Part shown: in pieces, positions 34,256 to 43,978 of the stretch
Position numbering within the stretch: position 1 is the first letter of the stretch
Layout: every line of letters starts with the position of its first letter
NCBI RefSeq assembly: GCF_009601505.1
Contig: NZ_WITC01000019.1
Span: 20,599 to 84,598, forward strand
DNA length: 64,000 nt
Direction: 5' to 3'
Source of the DNA: Sinorhizobium terangae
GTDB taxonomy: Bacteria > Pseudomonadota > Alphaproteobacteria > Rhizobiales > Rhizobiaceae
The notes under the pieces: generated by a model
Database searches by the model: none
What the model saw: only the letters and a program-made list of their open reading frames with translations
Told to the model about the DNA's origin: nothing
Program-made: the position numbers and the translations under genes

Positions 34256-36925
34256 GTGACAGATAAACGTGCCGTTAACCACAGAGAATCCTGGTTCTCT
34301 CGGGTTTTGACACCGAGCTATCTACCGACGTTCATCGCGACCTTTGTCGTCGTGATCGCGGGATTCCTTGCCGATAACCAGAATCTGGTCATCTCCGAAG
34401 CACGCGAGCGCGCGCAGGTGGCGGACGAGCTCAATCCGATACGCTCGCGGATCGAATCCAGCATCAATGGCAATATCCAGCTCGTTCGCGGCCTGATTGG
34501 CACGATCGCCACCGAACCCGATATGCGGCAAGAGCGCTTCGGTAAGCTTGCCCGCAGCATCTTCACCGAACGGTCGCAGCTTCGCCACGTTGCAGCCGCC
34601 CCGGATCTGGTCGTGTCGATGATCTATCCGACAGCCGGCAACGAAGGGGTCATCGGGCTCGACTACCGCAAGAACGAAAGTCAGCGCGCCGCAGTGATGC
34701 GCGTCAGGGAAACCGGCCAGATGGTGCTGGCCGGTCCGGTCGACCTCGTCCAGGGCGGCAAGGGATTGATCGGCCGGTTTCCGGTGTCGACCGATTTCGG
34801 CGGCGGCAGCAACCACTTCTGGGGCGTCGTTTCGGCGGTGATCGATATCGACCGCCTTTACCGCGACAGCGGCCTGGTCTCGTCGACACTCGGCATCGAC
34901 ATCGCGATAGCCGGTCGCGACGGCCTGGGACGCCAGGGAGCGGTCTTCTTCGGCGATCCCGCGGTCTTCAGTCAGGCCCCTGTCGAGATGAGCGTATCCC
35001 TCCCCGGAGGTTCTTGGAGCATCGCGGCAATCCCCAAGGGCGGCTGGCCGACGACGCCCGCCAACGCCTGGCAGATCCGCCTCCTGATCGTGATCGGCGG
35101 CTTGATGATCGTCGTCCCCATGCTCTTCACGGGCCGGCTCATGGCCGAGCGTCAGAGGAACATTCGCGCCCTGAAGCAAAGCAAGGATCAGCTTCAGGAA
35201 CTTTCCCGTCGACTGAAGATCGCGCTCGACACGTCCGAGATCGGTATCTGGGAACTCGATATCGAGAGCGGAAAATTGCTGTGGGACAGCCGGACGAAGG
35301 ATCTTTACGGCATCGGAAAATTGACGCGCGAAACTTACGCAGGCTGGAAGGATACGCTGCACCCGGACGACTTGGCGCGCGCCGAGGAGGAATTTGCCGA
35401 AGCGCTTGCCACCGGCGGCGCCTACAATTCCGAGTTCCGCATATGTCTCGCCGACGGCGAGGTCCGTCATATCCGGGCGATCGGCTCTACCTATGCCGGC
35501 GCGGATGGGCGCAGGAAGATCGTCGGCGTCAACTGGGACGTGACGGCCGATTTCGAAACGAGGGCAACGCTTTCGGAGGCCAAGCGGCTCGCCGAGGCCC
35601 ATAGCACCGAACTGGAAGCCGCGCGCCATCGCATGGAGTTCAATGCGCTGCACGACCCGCTCACCGGTCTGCCGAACCGCCGCTTCCTCGATCAGATCCT
35701 CGCCGACCGAAGCCAGCATTTCGATGACCGAGCGAAGCTCAGCATCTTTCACATGGATCTCGACCGCTTCAAGCAGATCAACGACACGCTCGGCCATGCT
35801 GCCGGCGACGAAATCCTGAGGCATGCGGCTGAACTGTTGCGCCGGAATGCGCGCGAAGGTGACTTCGTCGCCCGCATCGGCGGCGACGAATTCGTAATCA
35901 TCCGACAGAGCCATGGCCGCGACGAGGACGCCGCGCTTGCGTCACGTGTCGTCGAAGCGATGAGCGTGCCGGTCCGCTACAAGGATCAGGAATGCCGGAT
36001 CGGCGTCAGCATCGGTATTGCCGCCCAGTCGCTCGCGGGAGACGAGCTTTCTCAGATTCTGGTCAACGCCGACATCGCGCTTTATGAGGCCAAGCGCCGC
36101 GGGCGCAACAGGCACGAGACCTTCACGGGCGCACTGAAGACGGCGGTGTTCCAGACGAAGCAGACCGCCGACGAAATTCTTCGCGGTCTCGAGCGCAATG
36201 AATTCATCGCCTATTTCCAACCGCAATTCTGCCCGAACTCCCTCGACGTCATCGGCGTCGAAGCGCTGGTGCGGTGGGACCACCCGACCAAGGGGCTGCT
36301 CGGCCCGCACGCCTTCCTCAGGACGGCGGAAGATATCAACGTCGTCGCCTCGATCGACCAGAAGGTCCTGGAACAGGCGCTGTTCCAGATCTGGAGGTGG
36401 GAAGCAAACGGAATCCATATCCCGAAGGTCTCGGTCAATCTCTCCTATCCTCGGCTGCGCGACGACAGCCTGATCGAGCGCCTCAAGCAGATGCGGATAC
36501 CGGCAGGGCGGCTTTCCTTCGAACTGCTCGAATCGATCTCCTTCGACGAAAACGACGTGACGGTGCTTTCGAATATCGAGCGCATCAAGGAACTGGGCAT
36601 CGAGATCGAAATCGACGATTTCGGGACCGGCTACGCCTCCATTCTCAGCCTGACGAAACTGACGCCGCGCCGGCTGAAGATCGATCGTCAGCTGATCCTG
36701 CCGATCCTGACCTCGCCCGCGCAGCGGCGCCTCGTCGAATCGATCATCGACATCGGCACCTCGCTCGGCATCGAGGTGATCGCCGAGGGCGTCGAGACGC
36801 TGGAGCATGCCCGCATCCTCAAGGATTTGGGCTGCCACGGTCTGCAGGGTTATGCCTTCGCCCGGCCGATGAATGCCAACGATCTCGCGACCTTCGTTTT
36901 CGAACGCCGTTGGCAGGCCGCGTAG
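34256..36925 (+). CDS. CHASE-PAS-GGDEF-EAL cyclic-di-GMP signalling protein
   Basis: 889 residues. Membrane helices at about 22-42 and 276-298 bracket a periplasmic CHASE-type sensor. A PAS domain (about 320-435, DTSEIGIWELDIESGKLLWDSRTKDLYGIG) is followed by GGDEF, with the intact motif GGDEF near 542-546, and EAL with EAL near 669-671 plus DDFGTGYAS. Both catalytic motifs look intact, so it could make or degrade c-di-GMP; the balance cannot be told from sequence. Start is GTG 34256 with GGGATGA upstream. Single gene ahead of pha. Confidence 0.92.
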   Translation: MTDKRAVNHRESWFSRVLTPSYLPTFIATFVVVIAGFLADNQNLVISEARERAQVADELNPIRSRIESSINGNIQLVRGLIGTIATEPDMRQERFGKLARSIFTERSQLRHVAAAPDLVVSMIYPTAGNEGVIGLDYRKNESQRAAVMRVRETGQMVLAGPVDLVQGGKGLIGRFPVSTDFGGGSNHFWGVVSAVIDIDRLYRDSGLVSSTLGIDIAIAGRDGLGRQGAVFFGDPAVFSQAPVEMSVSLPGGSWSIAAIPKGGWPTTPANAWQIRLLIVIGGLMIVVPMLFTGRLMAERQRNIRALKQSKDQLQELSRRLKIALDTSEIGIWELDIESGKLLWDSRTKDLYGIGKLTRETYAGWKDTLHPDDLARAEEEFAEALATGGAYNSEFRICLADGEVRHIRAIGSTYAGADGRRKIVGVNWDVTADFETRATLSEAKRLAEAHSTELEAARHRMEFNALHDPLTGLPNRRFLDQILADRSQHFDDRAKLSIFHMDLDRFKQINDTLGHAAGDEILRHAAELLRRNAREGDFVARIGGDEFVIIRQSHGRDEDAALASRVVEAMSVPVRYKDQECRIGVSIGIAAQSLAGDELSQILVNADIALYEAKRRGRNRHETFTGALKTAVFQTKQTADEILRGLERNEFIAYFQPQFCPNSLDVIGVEALVRWDHPTKGLLGPHAFLRTAEDINVVASIDQKVLEQALFQIWRWEANGIHIPKVSVNLSYPRLRDDSLIERLKQMRIPAGRLSFELLESISFDENDVTVLSNIERIKELGIEIEIDDFGTGYASILSLTKLTPRRLKIDRQLILPILTSPAQRRLVESIIDIGTSLGIEVIAEGVETLEHARILKDLGCHGLQGYAFARPMNANDLATFVFERRWQAA

Positions 36926-37139
36926 CACCTGAGACAAGTTATCCAACCGTAGCGTTTTTCTTCCTGAACGACTTGGCAGTCGGCCGGAAAAAAGTCATAA
37001 AAACACATGCCTTTGCCGCTTCGCGGATTGTCCGGGCATCGTTTGCGGTGGTCGCTTTTGAGCGCCACTTCCGGGACCCCCGGTCCCACTCTCCAGCATA
37101 CCCAACGAGGGGAACGGAACGATAGAATACGCGGGGAAA

Positions 37140-40049
37140 TTGCTGCCTGTTTTCATTCTCGCGCCTTTTGCGGGAAGCCTCATCGCAATCTTCTTTCCGT
37201 CCGATCAACGCGGTGCCACGGCCTGGTTCGCCGGTGCGATCGCCCTTGTCTGCTTTCTGGTGACCGCGGGCCTATATCCCTTCGTCGCCTCGGGCGGGGT
37301 GCTGCACTATCGGCTCGACTGGATCCCTGAACTCGGGCTCAACTTCACGCTGCGGATGGACGGTTTCGCCTGGCTGTTTTCGGCGCTGATCACGGCGATC
37401 GGCGTTCTCGTCGTCCTTTATGCCCGCTATTACATGGCTGCCGAGGACCCGGTCCCGCGCTTCTTCGCGCTGTTCCTCGCCTTCATGGCATCGATGCTCG
37501 GCGTCGTGCTTTCCGGCAACCTCATCCTGCTTGCGGTATTCTGGGAATTGACGAGCATCGTCTCCTTCCTGCTCATCGGCTACTGGCACCACAATGCCCA
37601 CGCCCGCGACGGCGCGCGCATAGCGCTGACTATGACCGGCATGGGTGGGCTTTGCATGCTGGTCGGATTGCTGATCATGGGCCGGATCGTCGGGAGCTAC
37701 GACCTCGATGTCGTGCTCGCCTCGGGCGATACGATCCGCAACCACCCGCTTTACCTGACCGTCCTCATCCTTCTGCTGCTTGGCGCGCTCACGAAGAGCG
37801 CGCAGTTTCCCTTTCATTTCTGGCTGCCGCACGCGATGGCTGCGCCGACGCCGGTCTCGGCCTATCTGCATTCGGCAACCATGGTGAAGGCCGGCGTCTT
37901 CCTGCTCGCGCGGCTCTGGCCGGTGATGGCCGGCACAGAGGCCTGGTTCTGGATCGTGGGGCTGGCCGGTCTCACGACCCTCTTGCTCGGCGCCTATTTC
38001 GCGATCTTCCAGCAGGATCTGAAGGGGCTCCTCGCCTATTCGACGATCAGTCATCTGGGGCTCATCACCGTGCTCTTGAGCCTCGGCAGCCCGCTCGCGG
38101 CCGTCGCCGCGGTCTTCCACATCGTAAACCACGCCACCTTCAAGGCGTCGCTGTTCATGGCGGCCGGCATCATCGACCACGAAACCGGCACGCGCGACAT
38201 GCGAAGGCTGAGCGGTCTCTTCCACTACATGCCGATCACCGCCACGCTTGCCATGGTGGCGAGCGCGGCAATGGCCGGCGTACCGCTGCTCAACGGCTTT
38301 CTTTCCAAGGAGATGTTCTTCGCCGAGGCGATCGAGACGCACCTCATCAACACACTCGATACGGTAACACCCTATGTCGCGACGATCGCGAGCATGTTTG
38401 CCGTCACCTATTCCCTCCGCTTCATTCATGGCGTCTTCTACGGTCCCCTGCCGAAGGACCTATCCAAGAAACCGCACGAGCCGCCGCGCTGGATGCGCGC
38501 GCCCGTGGACTTCCTCGTGCTTGCCTGCCTCGTCGTCGGCATCATTCCCGCCCAGACGATTGGTCCGTTTCTGCATACGGCCGTCGTTTCGATCCTCGGC
38601 GATCGCACGCCGCAGTATAGCCTTGCTGTCTGGCACGGCTTGAACGTCCCGCTGATCATGAGCTTCGTGGCACTTTCGGGCGGGGTCGGCCTCTATTTCC
38701 TGATGCGCTCCTACCTTGCGACCAGCGTCGAGGGGCCGCCTGTCTTCCGCCTGCTCCAGGGCCAGCGCATCTTCGAACGCGTGCTGGTGACGCTTTCATG
38801 GAAGTGGGCACGCTCGCTGGAGCAGAGCCTCGGCACGCGCCGCCTGCAGCCGCAGATGGGCTTCGTCGTCGTCCTTGCGCTCGTCGCGGGCGCGTCGCCG
38901 CTTTTGCTCGGCGGTTTCAAGCTTCCACCCCTGGTCATACACGGCATCGATCCGGCCTTCGCCGTGCTCTGGGTGATCGGCATCGCCTGTGCCGTCGGAT
39001 CGGCCTATCAGGCGAAGTTTCATCGGTTGGCATCGCTCGTGCTGCTTGGCGGCGCGGGCCTCGTCACCTGCATCACCTTCGTCTGGCTCTCCGCACCCGA
39101 CCTCGCGGTGACCCAGCTTCTCGTCGAAATCGTCACCACCGTGCTCATCCTGCTCGGATTGCGCTGGCTGCCGAAGCGCATCAAGCAGCCGGAGGATACG
39201 GAGGATCTTCCATTCCGCATCCGTCTCAGGCGCCTGCGCGACTTCATTCTCGCGATCCTGGCCGGCGGCGGCATGATGCTCATCGCCTACACGGTCATGA
39301 CGCGGCCGCTGCCCGACACCATCGCCAGCTATTTCCTCGAGCGCGCCTACACGGAAGGCGGCGGCACCAATGTCGTCAACGTCATCCTCGTCGATTTCCG
39401 CGGCTTCGACACGCTTGGCGAGATCGCAGTGCTCTGCATCGTCGCCTTGACCGTCTTTGCGCTTCTCTTGCGTTTCCGTCCGCAGGCCGACAGCCTGGAG
39501 ACCCCAGAGCAGCAGCGGGTGCAGAATGCATTCGATGACGATCATCCGGATCGGGCAGCCGGCGACAGTGTTGCCGAGTATCTCTTCGTGCCCTCCGTCA
39601 TAATGCGCTGGATGTTCCCCATCACCGGACTGCTGGCCGCCTATCTCTTCCTGCGCGGACACGATCTGCCGGGCGGCGGCTTTGCCGCCGGCATCGCCAT
39701 GTCGATCGGCTTCATCCTGCAATATATGTCCGGCGGCACCCGCTGGGTCGAGGAGCGGTTGCGCATCCATCCGCTGCGCTGGATGAGCATCGGCCTTCTG
39801 GTGGCAGTCGCGACCGGTGCCGGATCGTGGCTCTTCGGCTACCCGTTCCTGACCTCGCACGCACAATATGCGACCTTGCCGATCGTCGGCAAATTTCCGC
39901 TGGCAAGCGCCATCCTGTTCGATCTCGGCGTCTTTTCGCTGGTTCTCGGCGCCACGGTGCTGATCCTCATTGCGCTTGCCCACCAATCCGTCCGCGCGCC
40001 GCGCGCCCACATGCGGGCAGCGCGCGCCGAAAAGGAGGGGATCCGGTAA
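37140..40049 (+). CDS. phaA: Mrp/Pha antiporter subunit A fused to B
   Basis: 969 residues. The N-terminal part is the MrpA proton-channel module homologous to NuoL (LMGRIVGSYDL, FHFWLPHAMAAPTPVSAYLHSATMVKAG); the part from about 800 on is MrpB-like (FVPSVIMRWMFPITGLLAAYLFLRGHDLPGGGF). This A/B fusion is the form known for S. meliloti Pha, a K+/H+ antiporter needed for pH adaptation and nodule invasion. The start at TTG 37140 has GGGG only 3 bases away; an ATA codon 18 bases upstream has a better spaced GAGGGG. Overlaps phaC by one base. Confidence 0.92.
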   Translation: MLPVFILAPFAGSLIAIFFPSDQRGATAWFAGAIALVCFLVTAGLYPFVASGGVLHYRLDWIPELGLNFTLRMDGFAWLFSALITAIGVLVVLYARYYMAAEDPVPRFFALFLAFMASMLGVVLSGNLILLAVFWELTSIVSFLLIGYWHHNAHARDGARIALTMTGMGGLCMLVGLLIMGRIVGSYDLDVVLASGDTIRNHPLYLTVLILLLLGALTKSAQFPFHFWLPHAMAAPTPVSAYLHSATMVKAGVFLLARLWPVMAGTEAWFWIVGLAGLTTLLLGAYFAIFQQDLKGLLAYSTISHLGLITVLLSLGSPLAAVAAVFHIVNHATFKASLFMAAGIIDHETGTRDMRRLSGLFHYMPITATLAMVASAAMAGVPLLNGFLSKEMFFAEAIETHLINTLDTVTPYVATIASMFAVTYSLRFIHGVFYGPLPKDLSKKPHEPPRWMRAPVDFLVLACLVVGIIPAQTIGPFLHTAVVSILGDRTPQYSLAVWHGLNVPLIMSFVALSGGVGLYFLMRSYLATSVEGPPVFRLLQGQRIFERVLVTLSWKWARSLEQSLGTRRLQPQMGFVVVLALVAGASPLLLGGFKLPPLVIHGIDPAFAVLWVIGIACAVGSAYQAKFHRLASLVLLGGAGLVTCITFVWLSAPDLAVTQLLVEIVTTVLILLGLRWLPKRIKQPEDTEDLPFRIRLRRLRDFILAILAGGGMMLIAYTVMTRPLPDTIASYFLERAYTEGGGTNVVNVILVDFRGFDTLGEIAVLCIVALTVFALLLRFRPQADSLETPEQQRVQNAFDDDHPDRAAGDSVAEYLFVPSVIMRWMFPITGLLAAYLFLRGHDLPGGGFAAGIAMSIGFILQYMSGGTRWVEERLRIHPLRWMSIGLLVAVATGAGSWLFGYPFLTSHAQYATLPIVGKFPLASAILFDLGVFSLVLGATVLILIALAHQSVRAPRAHMRAARAEKEGIR

Positions 40050-40396
40050 TGGAACTCATCCTCTCCGCAGGGATTGGTGCGCTGACCGCGTCAGGCGTTT
40101 ACTTGTTGCTGAGGCCGCGAACCTACCAGGTCATCATCGGCCTCTCGCTGCTCTCCTATGCCGTCAATCTCTTCATCTTCGGCATGGGGAAGTTGCGCGT
40201 GAACGCGCCGCCGGTGCTTAATCCGGCCGGCGCCGGCGACCTTGCCACCTATACGGATCCCGTCCCGCAGGCGCTGGTGCTCACCGCGATCGTCATCGGC
40301 TTTGCGATGACGGCGCTCTTCCTCGTCGTGCTGCTCGCCTCGCGCGGCTTCACCGGAACCGACCACGTCGACGGAAGGGAGCAGCGCCATGACTGA
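40049..40396 (+). CDS. phaC: Mrp/Pha antiporter subunit C
   Basis: 115 residues, three membrane helices, NuoK-like. MELILSAGIGALTASGVYLLLRPRTYQVIIGLSLLSYAVNLFIF is the family's N-terminal half, and DPVPQALVLTAIVIGFAMTALFL carries the conserved proline-alanine segment. ATG 40049 shares its first base with the phaA stop (TAATG) and has AAGGAGGGG upstream. Overlaps phaD by 8 bases. Confidence 0.95.
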   Translation: MELILSAGIGALTASGVYLLLRPRTYQVIIGLSLLSYAVNLFIFGMGKLRVNAPPVLNPAGAGDLATYTDPVPQALVLTAIVIGFAMTALFLVVLLASRGFTGTDHVDGREQRHD

Positions 40397-42005
40397 TTGG
40401 CTGCAGCACCTTCTGATCCTGCCGATCCTGCTGCCGCTCGCCGTCGGTGCGGCCTTGATCCCGATCGACGAGCGCAATCGGATGCTGAAAGGGGTGTTCG
40501 GATTCGGCTCGACGTTCGTCGTCTTCGTTCTCGCCTTGGCCCTCATGCGCATCGCCGCGAACGCTGGCAATCTACCCGGGACGGGCATTTATCAGCTTGG
40601 CAACTGGCCGGCGCCCTTCGGCATCGTTCTCGTGCTCGACAGGTTGTCCGCCCTGATGCTCTGCCTGACGGCAGGTCTGGCCCTTGCCGCCCAGGTCTAT
40701 TCCATGGCGCGCTGGCACACGGCCGGCCACCATTTCCATTCGCTGTTCCAGCTTCTCATCGCCGGTCTCAACGGTGCCTTTCTGACGGGCGATATCTTCA
40801 ATCTCTTCGTGTTCTTCGAGATGATGCTGGCGGCATCCTACGGCCTGCTGCTGCATGGCTCCGGCCCCATGCGCGTCAAGGCTGGATTGCACTATATCGC
40901 GGTCAATCTTGCCGCCTCGTCGCTGTTCCTGATCGGCGTGAGCCTGATCTATGGCGTCACCGGCACGCTCAACATGGCCGACCTCGCCGCCAAGCTCGCA
41001 ACACTTACGCCCGAAAACCGGCAGTTCGTCGAAGCCGGCGCCGCGATCCTCGGCATCGCCTTCCTCGTCAAGGCCGGCATGTGGCCGCTGAGCTTCTGGC
41101 TGCCGCCGGCCTACGCGGCCGCGACGCCGCCGGTCGCCGCAGTCTTTGCCATTTTGACCAAGGTCGGCATCTACGTCATCGTCCGCCTGCACTTCCTCGT
41201 TTTCGGTGCCGCCGCCGGAGCCTCGGCGGGCTTCGGCCAGGACTGGCTCGTTGCAGGCGGCATGCTGACGATTGCTTTCGGCGCAATCGGCGTGCTCGCC
41301 TCACAGGCGATGGGCAGGCTCGCCGGCTACTCGGTGCTCGTCTCCTCCGGAACGCTGCTTGCGGCGATCGGCCTCGGCCATGCGGGGATGCTCGCCGGCG
41401 CTCTCTTCTATCTCGTCAGCTCGACCCTCACGATCTCCGCCTTCTTCCTGCTCATCGAACTCGTCGAGCGCGGACGCGACGCCGGCGCCGACGTTCTGGC
41501 GGTGACGATGGAAGCCTATGGCGACTTCGATGAGGATGAAGAAGAGGAGGAGGTCGGCGTCGCGATACCGGGCACAATGGCCGTTCTCGGCCTCTGCTTC
41601 TGTCTCTGTGCCGTGCTTCTTTCCGGCCTGCCACCCCTGTCGGGCTTCGTCGCCAAGTTCGCGATCCTGCGCGGCCTCTTCGACATGCCGGGCGCCGATC
41701 TGGCGACGGCTATGTCTGCCGCCGATTGGACCTATGTTGTGCTTCTCATCCTGTCGGGGCTTGCCGCCATGATCGCGATGAACCGCATCGGCATCCGCAC
41801 CTTCTGGGCCTCGATCGAAGGCACTGTGCCGCGGGTCTTCGTCATCGAGATCACGCCCGTTCTCGTTCTGCTTGCCGCCTGTATCTTCCTCAGCCTTCAG
41901 GCCGGCCCCGCCATGCGCTACATGCAGGCCACCGCCGACGATCTGCTCAACCCGTTGTTCCAGAGCGAGCGCATTCTTTCCGCGCCAAGGGCGGGAGGGC
42001 AATAG
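40389..42005 (+). CDS. phaD: Mrp/Pha antiporter subunit D
   Basis: 538 residues, about 14 helices, homologous to NuoM/NuoN. GDIFNLFVFFEMMLAASYGLLLHG holds the conserved glutamate, and FLVKAGMWPLSFWLPPAYAAATPPVAAVFAILTKVGIYV holds the lysines of the proton path. An acidic loop, DFDEDEEEEEVGVAIPG near 380-396, faces the cytosol and is unusual in character for a proton-pumping subunit but appears characteristic of rhizobial PhaD. It overlaps phaC by 8 bases. Confidence 0.95.
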   Translation: MTDWLQHLLILPILLPLAVGAALIPIDERNRMLKGVFGFGSTFVVFVLALALMRIAANAGNLPGTGIYQLGNWPAPFGIVLVLDRLSALMLCLTAGLALAAQVYSMARWHTAGHHFHSLFQLLIAGLNGAFLTGDIFNLFVFFEMMLAASYGLLLHGSGPMRVKAGLHYIAVNLAASSLFLIGVSLIYGVTGTLNMADLAAKLATLTPENRQFVEAGAAILGIAFLVKAGMWPLSFWLPPAYAAATPPVAAVFAILTKVGIYVIVRLHFLVFGAAAGASAGFGQDWLVAGGMLTIAFGAIGVLASQAMGRLAGYSVLVSSGTLLAAIGLGHAGMLAGALFYLVSSTLTISAFFLLIELVERGRDAGADVLAVTMEAYGDFDEDEEEEEVGVAIPGTMAVLGLCFCLCAVLLSGLPPLSGFVAKFAILRGLFDMPGADLATAMSAADWTYVVLLILSGLAAMIAMNRIGIRTFWASIEGTVPRVFVIEITPVLVLLAACIFLSLQAGPAMRYMQATADDLLNPLFQSERILSAPRAGGQ

Positions 42006-42006
42006 A

Positions 42007-42495
42007 ATGCGCACTTGGTTCCCCTATCCGCTGCTGTCGCTCGCCCTGCTCATTATGTGGTTGCTCTTGAACCAGTCGCTGGCGCCTGGGTCGATACTGA
42101 TCGGACTCGTGCTCGGCATGGCGCTCGGCTGGGTGACGCTCAAGCTGCATCCGGCAAGATCGCGTCTGCACCGCATCGGACGCGTGGCTGGCTTCGCTGT
42201 TGAGGTCATCGCCGACATCGTCCGCTCGAACATCGCCGTTGCTTCGATCATCCTGCGTGCCGGCCGTGTGCCCGCAATTGCCGGCTTTCTGACCGTCGAC
42301 CTCGATCTTGAAGACGAGAACGCTCTCGCGCTCTTGGCCTGCATCATGACGGCGACCCCGGGGACGGCATGGCTCGAATACGACCGCCACCGGAAGACCT
42401 TGCTTTTCCATGTGCTGGACTTGCAGAACGAGGAAGTGTGGCTGGGGACCGTCAAGCGTTACGAAGCGGCGTTGAAGGAGATATTCCATGACTGA
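42007..42495 (+). CDS. phaE: Mrp/Pha antiporter subunit E
   Basis: 162 residues with an N-terminal hydrophobic region (FPYPLLSLALLIMWLLLNQSLAPGSILIGLVLG) and a C-terminal cytosolic domain (ACIMTATPGTAWLEYDRHRKTLLFHVLD), as in MrpE. The TATPGT element is strongly conserved. One base separates it from phaD, and it overlaps phaF by 8 bases. Confidence 0.93.
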   Translation: MRTWFPYPLLSLALLIMWLLLNQSLAPGSILIGLVLGMALGWVTLKLHPARSRLHRIGRVAGFAVEVIADIVRSNIAVASIILRAGRVPAIAGFLTVDLDLEDENALALLACIMTATPGTAWLEYDRHRKTLLFHVLDLQNEEVWLGTVKRYEAALKEIFHD

Positions 42496-42769
42496 GCTCG
42501 CGATCACTTGGTCGGTCCTGCTTTCCCAGGTCATGCTCGGCCTGGCGATGGCCTGCGCGCTTTATCGCATCGCAAGAGGGCCGCGAGCACAGGACAGGAT
42601 CCTCGCGCTCGACACGCTCTACATCAACGCGATGCTGATGCTGCTCTCCTTCGGCATCCGCAGTGCGAACACGATCTATTTCGAGACCGCCCTGATCATA
42701 GCCCTGATCGGCTTCGTCTCTTCGATCGCCTTTGCGAAATTCCTGATGCGGGGCGAGGTGATCGAATGA
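42488..42769 (+). CDS. phaF: Mrp/Pha antiporter subunit F
   Basis: 93-residue three-helix protein. ALYRIARGPRAQDRILALDTL is the MrpF signature with the conserved RGP and DR residues, and the last helix ends IAFAKFLMRGEVIE. It overlaps phaE by 8 bases and phaG by 4 (ATGA), consistent with tightly coupled synthesis of the complex. Confidence 0.95.
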   Translation: MTELAITWSVLLSQVMLGLAMACALYRIARGPRAQDRILALDTLYINAMLMLLSFGIRSANTIYFETALIIALIGFVSSIAFAKFLMRGEVIE

Positions 42770-43149
42770 GCCGTCTGACCGACCTGCCGACCTGGGCCGC
42801 CGTCTTCGTCTGCGGCCTGCTGCTTTTCGGCGCGGCGATGGCGCTGATCGGTTCGCTCGGCCTGCTGCGCCTTTCCAATTTCTACGAACGGCTGCACGCC
42901 CCGACAATTGCGACCAGCGGCGGCACCATCCTGATCTGCCTGGCGTCGATGCTCTGCTTCGCCGTGCTGCAAAGCCGCTGGATCTTCCACGAACTGCTGA
43001 TCATCTTCTTCGTCACCGTGACGACGCCGGTGACGCTGGCGCTGCTCGGCCAGGCGGCGCTCTACCGCGACCGCTTCGAAGAACAGGACGGGGTTCCGCG
43101 CAAGCACAAGCCGGAAGGCGAGAAGGCACCGACTGATCGAGTGGAATAA
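42766..43149 (+). CDS. phaG: Mrp/Pha antiporter subunit G
   Basis: 127 residues, three helices then a charged tail. GAAMALIGSLGLLRLSNFYERLHAPTIATSGG is the MrpG signature. The tail (EEQDGVPRKHKPEGEKAPTDRVE) is cytosolic. Last gene of the operon; its start ATG 42766 overlaps the phaF stop, and a repeat hairpin follows the stop. Confidence 0.95.
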   Translation: MSRLTDLPTWAAVFVCGLLLFGAAMALIGSLGLLRLSNFYERLHAPTIATSGGTILICLASMLCFAVLQSRWIFHELLIIFFVTVTTPVTLALLGQAALYRDRFEEQDGVPRKHKPEGEKAPTDRVE

Positions 43150-43156
43150 GTTGAAG

Positions 43157-43199
43157 ATGCGGGCGGAAAGCCGCACACGCTTTTCCTCACCCCGCTCTA
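43157..43199. repeat. Short palindromic repeat, family B (copy 3)
   Basis: GGCGGAAAGCCGCACACGCTTTTCC then CACCCCGCTCTA, the same pattern as 11658-11706. It lies between convergent phaG and cobM, touching the cobM stop, and may serve both as a transcript end. Confidence 0.6.
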
Positions 43200-43955
43200 T
43201 TCGCGACCGCGAAACCGGCGCTGGTAGGCAGGGTCGTAGAGGGAACTTTCGCGGAAGTCCGCGGCTTCGAGGCCGGGGCCGACGAAGATCAGTGCCGTGC
43301 GTTCGATCGGCTCGAGCGCGACCCTGGCGGCGATGTCAGCGAGGGTGCCGCGCAGGACCCGTTCGTCCGGCCACGACGCCTTGACGACGATCGCAACCGG
43401 GCAATCGGCACCGTAGAGCGGCGTCAACTCCTCGACGACCCGGTCGAGCGCATGGATCGCGAGGTGGATCGCCAGCGTCGAGCCGGTGGCACCAAAAGCG
43501 GAGAGCGTCTCGCTGTTCGGCATCGGCGAGGCGCGACCGGAAACGCGGGTCAATACCAGGCTTTGCGCCACGGCCGGAATTGTCAGTTCCCGGCCGAGCG
43601 TTGCGGCGGCGGCCGCAAAAGCCGGCACACCGGGCGTCATGGTATAGGCGATGCCATGCTTCTCGAGCCGGCGGATCTGTTCGGCGACCGCGCTCCAAAC
43701 GGAAAGATCGCCCGAATGCAGTCGAGCCACGTCCTCGCCGGCCTCTGCGGCGCGAACATATTCCGCTTCGATCTCATCGAGCGACATCGGCGCCGTATCG
43801 ACGATGCGGGCGCCGGGTGGGCAATACTGCAGAAGCTCGGGCGACACGATGGAGCCGGCATAGAGGCAGACCGGGCAGCGGCCGATCAGGTCCCTGCCCC
43901 TGACCGTGATCAGGTCTGCCGCACCCGGGCCCGCGCCGATGAAATGAACCGTCAT
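43197..43955 (-). CDS. cobM: Precorrin-4 C11-methyltransferase
   Basis: 252 residues of the tetrapyrrole methylase family: [20 protein letters not shown] at the N-terminus, [34 protein letters not shown] and [20 protein letters not shown]. It transfers a methyl group from SAM to C11 of precorrin-4 in the oxygen-dependent cobalamin pathway. It follows cobL after 23 bases on the same strand, so the two are probably co-transcribed. ATG 43955 gives the usual length. Confidence 0.95.
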   Translation of the reverse strand: MTVHFIGAGPGAADLITVRGRDLIGRCPVCLYAGSIVSPELLQYCPPGARIVDTAPMSLDEIEAEYVRAAEAGEDVARLHSGDLSVWSAVAEQIRRLEKHGIAYTMTPGVPAFAAAAATLGRELTIPAVAQSLVLTRVSGRASPMPNSETLSAFGATGSTLAIHLAIHALDRVVEELTPLYGADCPVAIVVKASWPDERVLRGTLADIAARVALEPIERTALIFVGPGLEAADFRESSLYDPAYQRRFRGRE

Positions 43956-43978
43956 ATCCAATCCTCTTAGAAATTCGC

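Noticed and set aside
32492..35914. Two long minus-strand open frames opposite the DNA ligase and the GGDEF-EAL gene
   Set aside because: Both lack family similarity and are fully overlapped by genes with intact catalytic motifs.
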